Shown here: positions 1-7,985 of the stretch, in pieces
Layout: each line of letters opens with the position of its first letter
How positions within the stretch are numbered: the first letter of the stretch is position 1
Origin: Flavobacterium sp. A45
Lineage (GTDB): Bacteria > Bacteroidota > Bacteroidia > Flavobacteriales > Flavobacteriaceae
Direction of reading: 5' to 3'
Assembly: GCF_002001005.1 (NCBI RefSeq)
Contig: NZ_MUNX01000151.1
Coordinates: 31,247 to 95,246, forward strand
Length of the DNA stretch: 64,000 bases
Notes under the pieces: model-generated
Told to the model about the DNA's origin: nothing
The model's input: the letters and a program-made list of their open reading frames with translations, nothing else
Databases searched by the model: none
Translations under genes and position numbers: made by a program

Positions 1-399
1 GGTGTTTTGCCCAATTTTTTGAGATCAAAAGAAATCGCCCACAAACAGCTAACAGAATTGATTTTGGTTGATACCATGCACGAAAGAAAGACCAAAATGA
101 ATGATCTTTGCGACGGGGTAATCGCATTGCCGGGTGGTTTTGGAACGTTGGATGAGCTTTTTGAAATGCTGACTTGGGGACAGCTCGGATTGCATAAAAA
201 ACCGATTGCCATTTTGAACGTAAATGGTTATTATGACTCTTTAATTCTTTTTATACAAAATATGACGGACAAAGGTCTTTTGAAAGAAGTAAATCAAGAA
301 ATGCTTTTGGTTAGTGATACTATTGATGATCTTTTGGATAAAATGGAAAATTACATTCCGCCAACTGTTGGGAAATGGATTGATAAGAAAGATATTTAA
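1..399 (+). CDS. LOG-family (TIGR00730) nucleotide phosphoribohydrolase, 5' end cut off by the window
   Basis: This is the C-terminal part of a lysine decarboxylase-like Rossmann protein. The visible motif PGGFGTLDELFE matches the PGGxGTxxE signature of the LOG family, whose members hydrolyse cytokinin riboside 5'-monophosphate or AMP to release the base and ribose 5-phosphate. The motif lies about 42 residues into the visible part, so roughly the first third of a typical 190-240 residue protein lies upstream of base 1. The reading frame is open at the left edge; a TTG at base 7 is probably an internal Leu and not a start. It is cytosolic, as no signal or membrane segment is visible. Family membership is well supported. 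The true substrate cannot be told from sequence. Confidence 0.88.
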   Translation, partial: GVLPNFLRSKEIAHKQLTELILVDTMHERKTKMNDLCDGVIALPGGFGTLDELFEMLTWGQLGLHKKPIAILNVNGYYDSLILFIQNMTDKGLLKEVNQEMLLVSDTIDDLLDKMENYIPPTVGKWIDKKDI

Positions 400-615
400 A
401 GGCCGTTAATGAAAACTAAATCAAGCGGAAAAAATAATCCATTGCTTTTTATGGAGTTAGCTGAAATATTTATCGGAGATTTGCAGTGAAATTAAATTTC
501 CTATTGTGGGTTTTTTGATTACATTTAAATTTTTAGAAAAAGATTTTCAGAGTAAGGATGTACTAGTGGTTTTAAGCAGCCACAGACTCACAACAATTGA
601 TTCAAATCAATCAAA

Positions 616-1353
616 ATGAAGAAAGATACCCATTCGACATATTCAATGCCAACAATTGAGGATTTTAATCCGCATAGTCAAATAAAGAAAGCAGATTTAT
701 TACCCGATCCGGAATCGCGTTTGGATTCTATGGAAAATAAAGAAAAGCCTATTTTGAATTCCAATATTCCGTTTAGAGACTTGACAAGCCCTGAAAGTAA
801 ACGTGAAAGCATACATCAACTTATTGATAAACTCGATGTTGAAACGAGTATCAGATACCAAAGAACAATAGAAGACACTTATTGTAATGTGTATTCGTAT
901 GATTATTGCCATTTCTGTAAAGTGTATTTGCCAACGGTTTGGTGGAAAGAAGAAGCACTAGAAAAAGTGTTGGATGGACAGGAAGTAGAAGCTGTTTTTG
1001 AAGAAACCGTTGACCGAATTTATTCCAGTGCCATACACGATTGGTTCTTAGAATGGGGTGAAAGCTTTGGTTGGAAAAGAATGTTTTCGGTCGATGAAAT
1101 GCAATCTCAAGTGAACGAGAATGGCGGAGTTGGAATCATTTGCGCCAAAAGAAAAATAAAAGGACTTTCTGGACATATCGTTCCTGTTGTTCCCGAAACG
1201 GATTTGCATCAAGCATATCGAGAGAATGGACTTGTCGTTTATCCACTGCAATCACAAGCAGGAAAGGAGAATTACAACTACTTTTCGGAGGTTAGGAAAG
1301 ATTGGTGGAATGATGAATTATATTCTTCTCATGTGTTCTATTATCATGAATAA
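616..1353 (+). CDS. predicted papain-like (NlpC/P60/CHAP-type) cysteine peptidase or amidase
   Basis: The 245-residue protein has a polar N-terminal region (about 1-75) without a signal peptide, then a compact domain. TYCNVYSYDYC puts a Cys at residue 90 just before a helix-like stretch, and SGHIVPVVPE puts a His at 187 followed by Glu194; LQSQAG (211-216) and a WW pair (230-231) lie near the end. Cys-helix followed by His on a strand is the arrangement of papain-like peptidoglycan amidases and endopeptidases. I remember the same C-terminal pattern from uncharacterised lysin or effector-like proteins, but could not check it. It is followed 525 bases later, on the same strand, by an amidoligase-like gene. 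Absence of a signal peptide would fit export by a specialised route (for example T6SS) or a cytosolic role. The fold is moderately supported; the substrate is inference. Confidence 0.55.
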   Translation: MKKDTHSTYSMPTIEDFNPHSQIKKADLLPDPESRLDSMENKEKPILNSNIPFRDLTSPESKRESIHQLIDKLDVETSIRYQRTIEDTYCNVYSYDYCHFCKVYLPTVWWKEEALEKVLDGQEVEAVFEETVDRIYSSAIHDWFLEWGESFGWKRMFSVDEMQSQVNENGGVGIICAKRKIKGLSGHIVPVVPETDLHQAYRENGLVVYPLQSQAGKENYNYFSEVRKDWWNDELYSSHVFYYHE

Positions 1354-1419
1354 ATCTAAGCCATAAATCTTACAATTTGACAATTTTGTTTTGTTGTTGA
1401 TTTTCAATGAATTAACTTC

Positions 1420-1450
1420 TTGGAAATATGGTAATAATGCGCTACTTTTG
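1420..1450 (+). promoter_or_regulatory. Bacteroidetes-type promoter, TTG-N20-TACTTTTG
   Basis: TTG at 1420-1422 and TACTTTTG at 1443-1450 are separated by 20 bases, which matches the -33/-7 consensus of the Bacteroidetes primary sigma factor. Transcription would start near 1457 and run toward the gene at 1879. Confidence 0.5.
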
Positions 1451-1491
1451 CAACTCAGAAAAAATGAGGGTAGCAAAAGTTACAATAGCGC
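1439..1491. repeat. imperfect inverted repeat overlapping the promoter
   Basis: GCGCTA (1439-1444) pairs with TAGCGC (1486-1491), CTTTTGC (1445-1451) with GCAAAAG (1473-1479), and CTCA (1454-1457) with TGAG (1465-1468). A six-base bulge lies on the right arm. The left arm contains the whole -7 element, so the structure could be an operator or a hairpin at the 5' end of the transcript. Confidence 0.55.
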
Positions 1492-1878
1492 TATTCATCT
1501 TCGTAAATTATTGATATAAAAGTGATTAATAGTAATAGTGATTTTATAACCCCATTGTAAAATTTTACTTTTTTCACAAACATTCAGCCGATACAAGTGC
1601 AAAATTTCTGAGACTGAAATCGCAAAGAAGAAATTTTCTTCCAATAAAAAGAAAAAAGCTCCCGATAATTATTGGGGTGACAACCAAATTTTGAATATTA
1701 TTTCGGAAGAAATATAAATTCCTATAAATTAAAAAATAATATAATGGATTTAACAATTTGTTTAATCCCTTAGAAGAATCGTCTCTGTTCTTCATTTAAC
1801 AGATAAAAGATTCTTATTTCCGAATAAAAATAAAGACTTTAAAAAGTTCAATTAACCATAAAAAGAAAATTAGTATAA

Positions 1879-3423
1879 ATGAAAGACAATCAGGCAAAAA
1901 AATATTATTGGGGAATAGGATTGGAAAACGAAACCTACATGCAATTTGAAGAATCCCTAATAGTTTCTGGTGAGTTTATACAAGAAAAAATTGGTTTTGA
2001 GAAATACAGTATTGATTATAGAAAATGCTATAAACCGGAAAGTTTAACTCCAATTTTGAAAAAAGCTTTTGGCTTAAAGGAAAACTACAAAGTAAGCCGA
2101 ATGATTAACAGTCATTCGCTAGAAAAACTAGATGTAAACTATCAGCACAAAACATTATCGGCAGTAAAGTCATTAGCAGGAGCCACAGAAACTGCGGAGG
2201 CGAATCCACAACCACTTGAAAATCCCGAGTATCTTGGGAAATCCATCATGGAACTTTTCCTAGAGGAACAGCCGTACAATATTCAGAGTATGATTACCCA
2301 AAGAAATAAAACAATGGGTTCGGTACATTTTGATGGTGATTCTATCGAATTTGTAACCAAATATTTTGAAAACCGAACAATAGCCGATTCCTGTAAAGAA
2401 CTAAAAGCGACCAAAAAATTGTTCCTTGATAAAATAAATGAATCAGCTGTTTTGAACGGTAAACTTAATTTTCCCGATTACAATAACGGCCTTAATATGT
2501 TCATGACCAATCAGGAAAACTTGGTTTTGTTTAACAATGGAACGTATCATTTTCACATTACTTTGCCTTCCTTAACGGAAGACAGCAGAATTGTAGATTA
2601 TAATGAGTTTGAAAAAACACATGCCAATGCTATTTATTTACTGCAGTGGTTTGAACCTTTTTTTATAGCAACTCTTGGAAGCCCTGACATTATGGGTGTG
2701 ATAAGTGATAAATACAGTTTGGACAAAAAATTCACTTTGGGTTCTATGCGGAATGCAATGTCTCGTTATATTGGTGTTGGAACATATAATAAAGCAATGC
2801 CAAAAGGTAAAATTCTAACCTATAATGTAGATGATTTTAGAAAATTATTAAAGTTCGAAAAAGAAGAAAATGTTTGGTGGAGAGATCAGATTGAAGCGGA
2901 TATGGAATATGAAATGCTTTCGGAAGTGGGTCTTGATTTTAATCAGGAGAAAATGTACCAAAGCGGTTTTGAATTTAGAAGCTTTGATGAGTTTCCGGCA
3001 GAGTATTTAAATGATGTTCTTTTTTCGATTATTCTGATCTGTGAGCATTCTTTAAACCTGCCAGATGTTCAATGGGGGCATGATAGTACGGCTTGGAATA
3101 ATTTAGTTTTTAAAACTTTAAAGAATGGTTATTTAACCGAAATCAACGAAGCCGAGAAGAACGAAGTTCTGAATTTATTACAGTTATTGAATCCGTCAGA
3201 TTCTGATTATAACACCCTAAAATCCGAATTTGAAAGTATCATAATGCTTGATGCCTTTTTCTTCAAAATTCTGGCTGTTCTGCATGATAAATACAAAGAC
3301 AATAATGTTTGTTTGAATTCCATGTGCGGACAAAAAACAAATTTTCCTCCAAAATGGGATAACTTTAACAAATACCAAACAGAAAGGCATTTGCAGCAAA
3401 TTGGGTCTTTTTGCGAAAATTAA
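1879..3423 (+). CDS. predicted glutamine-synthetase-fold COOH-NH2 ligase (amidoligase)
   Basis: The 514-residue protein begins with WGIGLENE (11-18), the WGxGxExE signature seen at the start of the glutamine synthetase / gamma-glutamylcysteine ligase fold, where the glutamates bind metal-ATP. GTYHFHITLP (221-230) gives the HxH strand, and GSMRNAMSRYIGVGTY (288-303) resembles the later Arg-containing GSxR motif of amidoligase-like members. There is no signal peptide. The C-terminal third (about 350-514) matches nothing I recognise. Known members of the superfamily join an amine to a carboxylate using ATP; predicted amidoligases have been linked to peptide tagging or cell-wall modification. Its only same-strand neighbour is the predicted cysteine peptidase upstream, so one may make and the other break an amide bond. 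The fold is fairly secure; the substrate is unknown. Confidence 0.6.
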   Translation: MKDNQAKKYYWGIGLENETYMQFEESLIVSGEFIQEKIGFEKYSIDYRKCYKPESLTPILKKAFGLKENYKVSRMINSHSLEKLDVNYQHKTLSAVKSLAGATETAEANPQPLENPEYLGKSIMELFLEEQPYNIQSMITQRNKTMGSVHFDGDSIEFVTKYFENRTIADSCKELKATKKLFLDKINESAVLNGKLNFPDYNNGLNMFMTNQENLVLFNNGTYHFHITLPSLTEDSRIVDYNEFEKTHANAIYLLQWFEPFFIATLGSPDIMGVISDKYSLDKKFTLGSMRNAMSRYIGVGTYNKAMPKGKILTYNVDDFRKLLKFEKEENVWWRDQIEADMEYEMLSEVGLDFNQEKMYQSGFEFRSFDEFPAEYLNDVLFSIILICEHSLNLPDVQWGHDSTAWNNLVFKTLKNGYLTEINEAEKNEVLNLLQLLNPSDSDYNTLKSEFESIIMLDAFFFKILAVLHDKYKDNNVCLNSMCGQKTNFPPKWDNFNKYQTERHLQQIGSFCEN

Positions 3424-3467
3424 TTTTTTTTTGCGATTATGATTTAATGATTACTGATGGATTTGAT

Positions 3468-4856
3468 CTAAAAATTACGCTCAAATCCATCAATAAACTT
3501 ACGCATGGCATATTGTTTAGCATAAGCATCATAATATCCCAAAATATAGTAGTTTTTGTATCGCATAATGCTAGGTAAGGTTACTTCGGAATGTTCCTGC
3601 TGAAAGCCGGAAATAAAGTCGATGGCAAGTGGTTCCTGATCCTGTTTGGTGCGGTCTAATTTTTTATCGTAGATACTTTCGAAATACAAAGTTGTTGGAA
3701 CGTAACGATACAGTAAATCACCAATATCGTTGCCTGTAAATGAATTGATAACGTCTGTAAATTGAATATTACCTGTTCCTCCAAATGTGAGCAAAATAGC
3801 TTTGGGCGTTTTGTAAACCGTTAATCCCACTTCCAAATAAACTAGCTGATCCAAAAAATTGGAAGTGCTTTTTATTTCTTTTGCCTTTTGTCCTGCCAAT
3901 TGTAACCACAAAGGAGAACTTTTAAAAGGAATGGTTTCGGTTTGCGCAACCGCAATGCTTTTTATGGTGTCAGCTGTTTTGTAATCTTTTATTTCAAACA
4001 ACAATTCTTCAGCGTTGATTTTGAATTGGTATATTTTGCCCTCATGGTAATAGGAGTTGGAGAGGCTAACATAATTTTTGGTTGACGCCTTTGGAAAGTT
4101 TTTTTCTTGAATTTCAAAAGTGATAAGGTCAATTTCAAAAGCTTGAGTCTCATTATCGTTATGGTCTAATGTGAGAAGTAATCGGTTTTTGATAGCGTAC
4201 AGTTTTGTTTTCTGCGTGCCTTTGAATAAAGGATTGAACTTATTGGTCTCTATTTTTTGAATGGGACAAACTTCCAGAATTTGGCTGAACGCTAAAGCTT
4301 GTTTTTTGCTGTTTTGAAATTTAAACGAACTGAAATCCAGTGTTTTTTCTTCTTTTTTACCGTTTTTTAAAACATATAAAATCAATTTTTGTTCAAAGTG
4401 TTTCTCAGCAAGAATATAAAATGTGTTGTTCTCCTGAAATTGTGTAATAACGGTTTGATTGAAAAAAGGCAATTCATAACTAAAAACTGCCATAGTGGTT
4501 TTGGTGTTCAAATTGTATTGAACAGCCAATACTTTGTTTAAATCGGTGGTAGACCAATAAAGAGTCGGGTTTCCTTCGTCATCAAAACTATATCCTGCCA
4601 ATTGTCTGTAGGCAATATCGGGTCTTGGCAGAGAATATTGATTGGTCAGGAATAATGCACTATTGTATTTTAGTATTGTAAGCGTTTCTTTGTCGGAAAT
4701 AAATGCAAATACGTCATGAGTGTCAATGTTTTCTGCATTTACAATTTGTCTATATTCTTTAGATTTTTTGAGCTCTAATGGAAATGTTGCTAATACGGTT
4801 TGGCTAAAAAGGAAATGACCTTGTATTAGTATAAACAAAAGAATGAATTTTTTCAT
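3468..4856 (-). CDS. exported protein of unknown function
   Basis: The 462-residue protein starts with a clear Sec signal peptide (lysines, then a hydrophobic run ending near residue 18 at FSQ), so it is periplasmic or surface-exposed. The rest is rich in beta-strand-like stretches (alternating Val/Thr/Phe with Lys/Asp/Asn), which would fit a beta-propeller or sandwich, but I recognise no family motif. No lipobox Cys and no T9SS tail are visible. It ends just after, and convergent with, the amidoligase gene (44-base gap). It lies 70 bases beyond the CAT-like gene on the same strand and could be co-transcribed with it, but nothing links their functions. Confidence 0.75.
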   Translation of the reverse strand: MKKFILLFILIQGHFLFSQTVLATFPLELKKSKEYRQIVNAENIDTHDVFAFISDKETLTILKYNSALFLTNQYSLPRPDIAYRQLAGYSFDDEGNPTLYWSTTDLNKVLAVQYNLNTKTTMAVFSYELPFFNQTVITQFQENNTFYILAEKHFEQKLILYVLKNGKKEEKTLDFSSFKFQNSKKQALAFSQILEVCPIQKIETNKFNPLFKGTQKTKLYAIKNRLLLTLDHNDNETQAFEIDLITFEIQEKNFPKASTKNYVSLSNSYYHEGKIYQFKINAEELLFEIKDYKTADTIKSIAVAQTETIPFKSSPLWLQLAGQKAKEIKSTSNFLDQLVYLEVGLTVYKTPKAILLTFGGTGNIQFTDVINSFTGNDIGDLLYRYVPTTLYFESIYDKKLDRTKQDQEPLAIDFISGFQQEHSEVTLPSIMRYKNYYILGYYDAYAKQYAMRKFIDGFERNF

Positions 4857-4926
4857 GTTAGGTATAGAGTATCAGATTGTTTTTTGGATAAATTAGCAAA
4901 AATTGTTCCGTTTTTTATTTTACAAT

Positions 4927-5556
4927 TTACTGATTCATTATTGCTTGGAAATAATCCACCATTTGGCCTACGTGCATGGCATCCATCAATCCGTGATGTG
5001 CATGTATTGACATTGACATTTTCCTTTTTCCTTTTTTGGACACCGTCATTTTTCCAAAAGAAATTTTGGGACAACTATCAGGAAAAGTCATGTTGCGTGC
5101 ATGCGAAAGCGAAGTAAAATCCAGCCATGGGATTGCCGAAAAATGAATGACATTATCGTCTTTAAATTCCCTTGTAAACAGCCCTGTTGTGTTTTGAATT
5201 CGTTCAATTTCCACCTTTGCAGTTTGTTCAAAAATAGAATAATCGGGATGGTATTCTATTAAAGAAAATCCAAAAGTACCATCAGCACGGCTTATCGTTG
5301 CCGAGCCATCGATTCGGTCATGAACGTAAATATGGGTGTTCTCGATTCGATATTTAAAATTTTCAAAAGCATTTACTGCCATCAAAGTTTTGTGTAAATA
5401 ATAAATAAAAAAGGAAGTGTTTAGTGTTTTTGAAGTTTCATAAGCTTTTGTGCACTCTATGGTCACGTTAACTCCAAAAAAAGGTTCTTGCATTTGTTTA
5501 AAGAAAAGGAAATGTTCTTTTCTATTCCAACTGTCTAGGTCTAAAAGCGTTTTCAT
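4927..5556 (-). CDS. chloramphenicol acetyltransferase family protein
   Basis: The 209 residues match the usual size of the CAT family, trimeric acetyl-CoA-dependent O-acetyltransferases. The N-terminus (DLDSWNRKEHFLFF) has the family's typical WxRxxHFxxF start. The C-terminus carries HAHHGLMDAMHVG, equivalent to the catalytic HHxxxDG(F/M)H block: the catalytic His (188) and the structural Asp (192) are kept, but the usual Gly after the Asp is Ala193. Chromosomal homologues of this kind are common in Flavobacteria and need not give chloramphenicol resistance. It is a cytosolic protein. The family is secure and the acceptor is unknown. A hairpin terminator separates it from the porin gene upstream. 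Confidence 0.87.
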   Translation of the reverse strand: MKTLLDLDSWNRKEHFLFFKQMQEPFFGVNVTIECTKAYETSKTLNTSFFIYYLHKTLMAVNAFENFKYRIENTHIYVHDRIDGSATISRADGTFGFSLIEYHPDYSIFEQTAKVEIERIQNTTGLFTREFKDDNVIHFSAIPWLDFTSLSHARNMTFPDSCPKISFGKMTVSKKGKRKMSMSIHAHHGLMDAMHVGQMVDYFQAIMNQ

Positions 5557-5671
5557 TTTTTTTAGTGTTTAGGATGTTCCAGATCTTTAGTGTCGTGAAC
5601 GTTTTGAGGTAGTGGGTTTAATTTTAAAACCTAGCTAAAATACTAAATAAAAAGCATTTTTAATAAAATAA

Positions 5672-5705
5672 AAAAGCCTCAAAAGAAATTTCCTTTGAGG
5701 CTTTT
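5672..5705 (-). terminator. rho-independent terminator after the OmpA-type porin gene
   Basis: AAAAGCCTCAAA (5672-5683) pairs perfectly with TTTGAGGCTTTT (5694-5705). Read on the minus strand the stem is followed by a T-rich run. It lies 18 bases beyond the stop codon of the gene at 5724. Confidence 0.85.
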
Positions 5706-5723
5706 AGTACTAATTTGATTTGT

Positions 5724-6980
5724 TTATTTTACTTTGAAAGTAACTCTTCTAACCAGTTTTCGCGCACCATCTGAATCTTTTTCAACAGAAGAATCTTCAC
5801 CAGCAGCAACAATATTTAATCTGGAAGAATCAATTTTAGCTTTTACAAGAATATCTTTAACGCTGTTTGCTCTTGCGTTTGATAATTTATCGTTATAATC
5901 CGATTTTCCAATTTCATCAGCGTGACCAATAATATCAACGGAAGCCGATGGATTGTTTCTTAAATAAGTTAGAATAAAGTCAATTCCTTCTGTAGAAACA
6001 TTGGTAGGTTTTGACTTTGCAAAGTCAAAATAAGTTGTAACATATCCTTCGTTGATTAAGTTACGAATCAATTCGTTATTGCTCAATAAAACAGTTTGAT
6101 CCGCTTTTTTGCCATACGTTTTCTCAAAGTAACGTTCTATTTCATCTGGGATATTATTATTATTCAAATCAATGGCTCTACCTTTGTTATCTACCATTAC
6201 ACCCGAAATAGTGTTTGGTTCCGTATCAAGATAATCAACTACTCCATCGCGATCTGTATCTTGCATTTTGGTATCAATATCGTTTAGTCTTTTATTGATC
6301 ATGTCAAATTCATTTTCATTATCAACAATCCAGTCAGCATGTTTTGCATTAGATCCCAAATACACGGTCAAACCTACTGTACCATTGAAAAGAATTCCTG
6401 AAAAACCTCTGTTAGGCGTTTGACTTGCTGCATCAAAAGTTCCGTCATGACCTGCACTAAGAATGGTCGTGAAATCACCTGTTAGCGCTATATGTTCAGA
6501 TAATTTGATTTGTCCTGTTACACCAGCTAAAAAGTTACCTGTTCTGTCTTTGAATGAGGAATTCTGATCTTCTAATTGCGCTACACCAAAGCCAGCGTGC
6601 CCTAATAACCCGATAGTTTTTGTCCAAGTTTCAAAACTCATAATTCTCCCTAAATTGGCAACCCCTTGCAAAGCTACTCTGTAATATTTAGTGTCAAAAT
6701 CTGCAGAATTGTCTCTTTCTTTAAAACTATTATAACCAAAATCAGCTTTCAGACCGAATTTGTTATTAAACATGTATCGAACACCAAAATCAGCAACAAG
6801 TGGACTGGGAGTCGATGTCGAATAGCCTAAAGTCATAGGTCTTTGTGGTTTGTTAACACCAGCTCCTAGTTCAATGGACCATTTATTGAAGTCAATTTTT
6901 GGACTTTTTTCAGCTTCTGTTTGAGCACTCAAAGTTGCTATACCAGAAGCAAAAACCAACGTAAATATAATTTTTTTCAT
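5724..6980 (-). CDS. OmpA-family outer membrane protein (beta-barrel, calcium-repeat linker, peptidoglycan-binding domain)
   Basis: The 418-residue protein has a Sec signal peptide (cut near LSAQ, about residue 20), then a region of amphipathic strands (about 25-205) that should form the outer membrane barrel. A linker with Asp-rich TSP3-like repeats (DTDRDGVVDYLD; DLNNNNIPDEIE, about 240-280) follows, then a C-terminal OmpA domain (about 305-418) with GHADEIG, NDKLSNARANSVKDIL and RRVTF motifs. OmpA domains bind the diaminopimelate side chains of peptidoglycan, so the protein ties the outer membrane to the wall. It is a single-gene unit, with hairpin terminators on both sides. Confidence in the family is high. 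Confidence 0.93.
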   Translation of the reverse strand: MKKIIFTLVFASGIATLSAQTEAEKSPKIDFNKWSIELGAGVNKPQRPMTLGYSTSTPSPLVADFGVRYMFNNKFGLKADFGYNSFKERDNSADFDTKYYRVALQGVANLGRIMSFETWTKTIGLLGHAGFGVAQLEDQNSSFKDRTGNFLAGVTGQIKLSEHIALTGDFTTILSAGHDGTFDAASQTPNRGFSGILFNGTVGLTVYLGSNAKHADWIVDNENEFDMINKRLNDIDTKMQDTDRDGVVDYLDTEPNTISGVMVDNKGRAIDLNNNNIPDEIERYFEKTYGKKADQTVLLSNNELIRNLINEGYVTTYFDFAKSKPTNVSTEGIDFILTYLRNNPSASVDIIGHADEIGKSDYNDKLSNARANSVKDILVKAKIDSSRLNIVAAGEDSSVEKDSDGARKLVRRVTFKVK

Positions 6981-7119
6981 AATTTCATAATTTAAATTCG
7001 CGACAAACGTACATTAGAAAGTATGTTGAAAAATTTTAACCCGTGAATTATGAAAAGATCCGTTTTAGTTATGTAAATAATAACAATTAGTGTCTTTTTT
7101 ATAGGATTTTTTCCATAAA

Positions 7120-7151
7120 AAAACAGAGGTTTTGTTTTAAACCTCTGTTTT
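7120..7151 (-). terminator. rho-independent terminator after the HAD hydrolase gene
   Basis: AAAACAGAGGTTT (7120-7132) pairs perfectly with AAACCTCTGTTTT (7139-7151). It is T-flanked on both strands. It lies about 80 bases beyond the stop codon of the minus-strand gene at 7231. Confidence 0.82.
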
Positions 7152-7230
7152 TTATTTAGAAACTATTTTTAGTAATCGTTTTTTGTGGTCAAATAATCTT
7201 TATTTTTTTTCGATTATGTTAGAAAATATC

Positions 7231-7917
7231 TTACTGTAGTCTTTTTAAAACTTCTGTTATTTTTTCAAATGTTCTAAAATTTTTGTGTTCTACCTTATGG
7301 TCAATTTTTTCATGTGCCCAAGTCGTGTGAAAAGGAATGTGAACGGCGTGTCCGCCAATTGCTAAAACCGGCAATACATCCGATTTTAAGGAGTTTCCAA
7401 TCATAAAAAATTCCTCGGGTTGTATCTCCAAGCGCTTAAGCAAGTCCGAATAATCTACTTCTTGTTTGTCTGACATCACTTCAATATGGTGAAAATAATG
7501 TCCCAACCCCGAATTGTGCAGTTTTCGGCGTTGATCCAATAAGTCGCCTTTGGTGGCAACCACCAATTTGTATTTTCCGTGCAAAGCCTGCAAAGTTTCC
7601 TCGACACCATCAAGTAAAACGACTGGCTTTTCAAGCAATTCTTTCCCGTATTGAATGATTTTTTCAATAATTTCAATCGGAATGGTGTTGTTCGAAATTC
7701 GCATCGCCGCTTCAATCATCGAAAGAATATAGCCTTTGATTCCGTAACCGTACAATTTAAGATTATCGATTTCAATTTTGAACAACTCCTTCGAAATCCC
7801 CTGATGAGACAAATAATCTTCCATCAAACCACAGAATTTTTTCTCGGTTTCATCAAAATAGGTTTCGTTGATCCATAAGGTATCATCGGCATCGAAGGCA
7901 ATTACTTTTAGGTTCAT
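7231..7917 (-). CDS. HAD-superfamily hydrolase (phosphatase-like)
   Basis: The 228-residue cytosolic protein starts with the HAD motif I FDADDTLW (nucleophile Asp9, acid/base Asp11). A helical cap (about 20-100) follows, then motif II around VVATKGD (Thr/Lys region, about 125) and motif III/IV GNSLKSDVLPVLAIGG (about 175-190), where the Asp pair normally binds magnesium is partly represented by SD. Members usually hydrolyse small phosphate esters such as sugar phosphates, nucleotides or phosphoglycolate; the substrate is not predictable here. It lies 68 bases beyond the metG stop position on the same side, separated from metG by an inverted repeat. The family call is firm. Confidence 0.88.
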   Translation of the reverse strand: MNLKVIAFDADDTLWINETYFDETEKKFCGLMEDYLSHQGISKELFKIEIDNLKLYGYGIKGYILSMIEAAMRISNNTIPIEIIEKIIQYGKELLEKPVVLLDGVEETLQALHGKYKLVVATKGDLLDQRRKLHNSGLGHYFHHIEVMSDKQEVDYSDLLKRLEIQPEEFFMIGNSLKSDVLPVLAIGGHAVHIPFHTTWAHEKIDHKVEHKNFRTFEKITEVLKRLQ

Positions 7918-7932
7918 GGTTTTATTTATTTT

Positions 7933-7977
7933 ACCGCAGATTCGCTGATTATGTTTATTAATCTGCGAATCTGCGGT
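7933..7977. repeat. inverted repeat between metG and the HAD gene
   Basis: ACCGCAGATTCGC (7933-7945) and GCGAATCTGCGGT (7965-7977) are perfect 13-base inverted arms around a 19-base loop. The loop repeats part of the arm (GATTA / TTAATC). The motif resembles the intergenic CGCAGATT repeats I associate with Flavobacterium genomes. Confidence 0.7.
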
Positions 7978-7985
7978 TGAATTTT

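Larger units (their letters stand above)
1354..1878. other. 525-bp intergenic region with a promoter and hairpin, no gene seen
   Basis: No supported coding frame is present on either strand. The left third holds a promoter-like element at 1420-1450 embedded in a long imperfect hairpin (1439-1491), listed separately. The rest (about 1500-1878) is very AT-rich with no recognisable RNA gene. If the promoter serves the gene at 1879, the leader would be about 420 bases long. Confidence 0.6.

Noticed and set aside
4927..5556. Antibiotic resistance gene
   Set aside because: CAT-family homologues are common housekeeping genes in Flavobacteria; no mobile element or resistance context is present.
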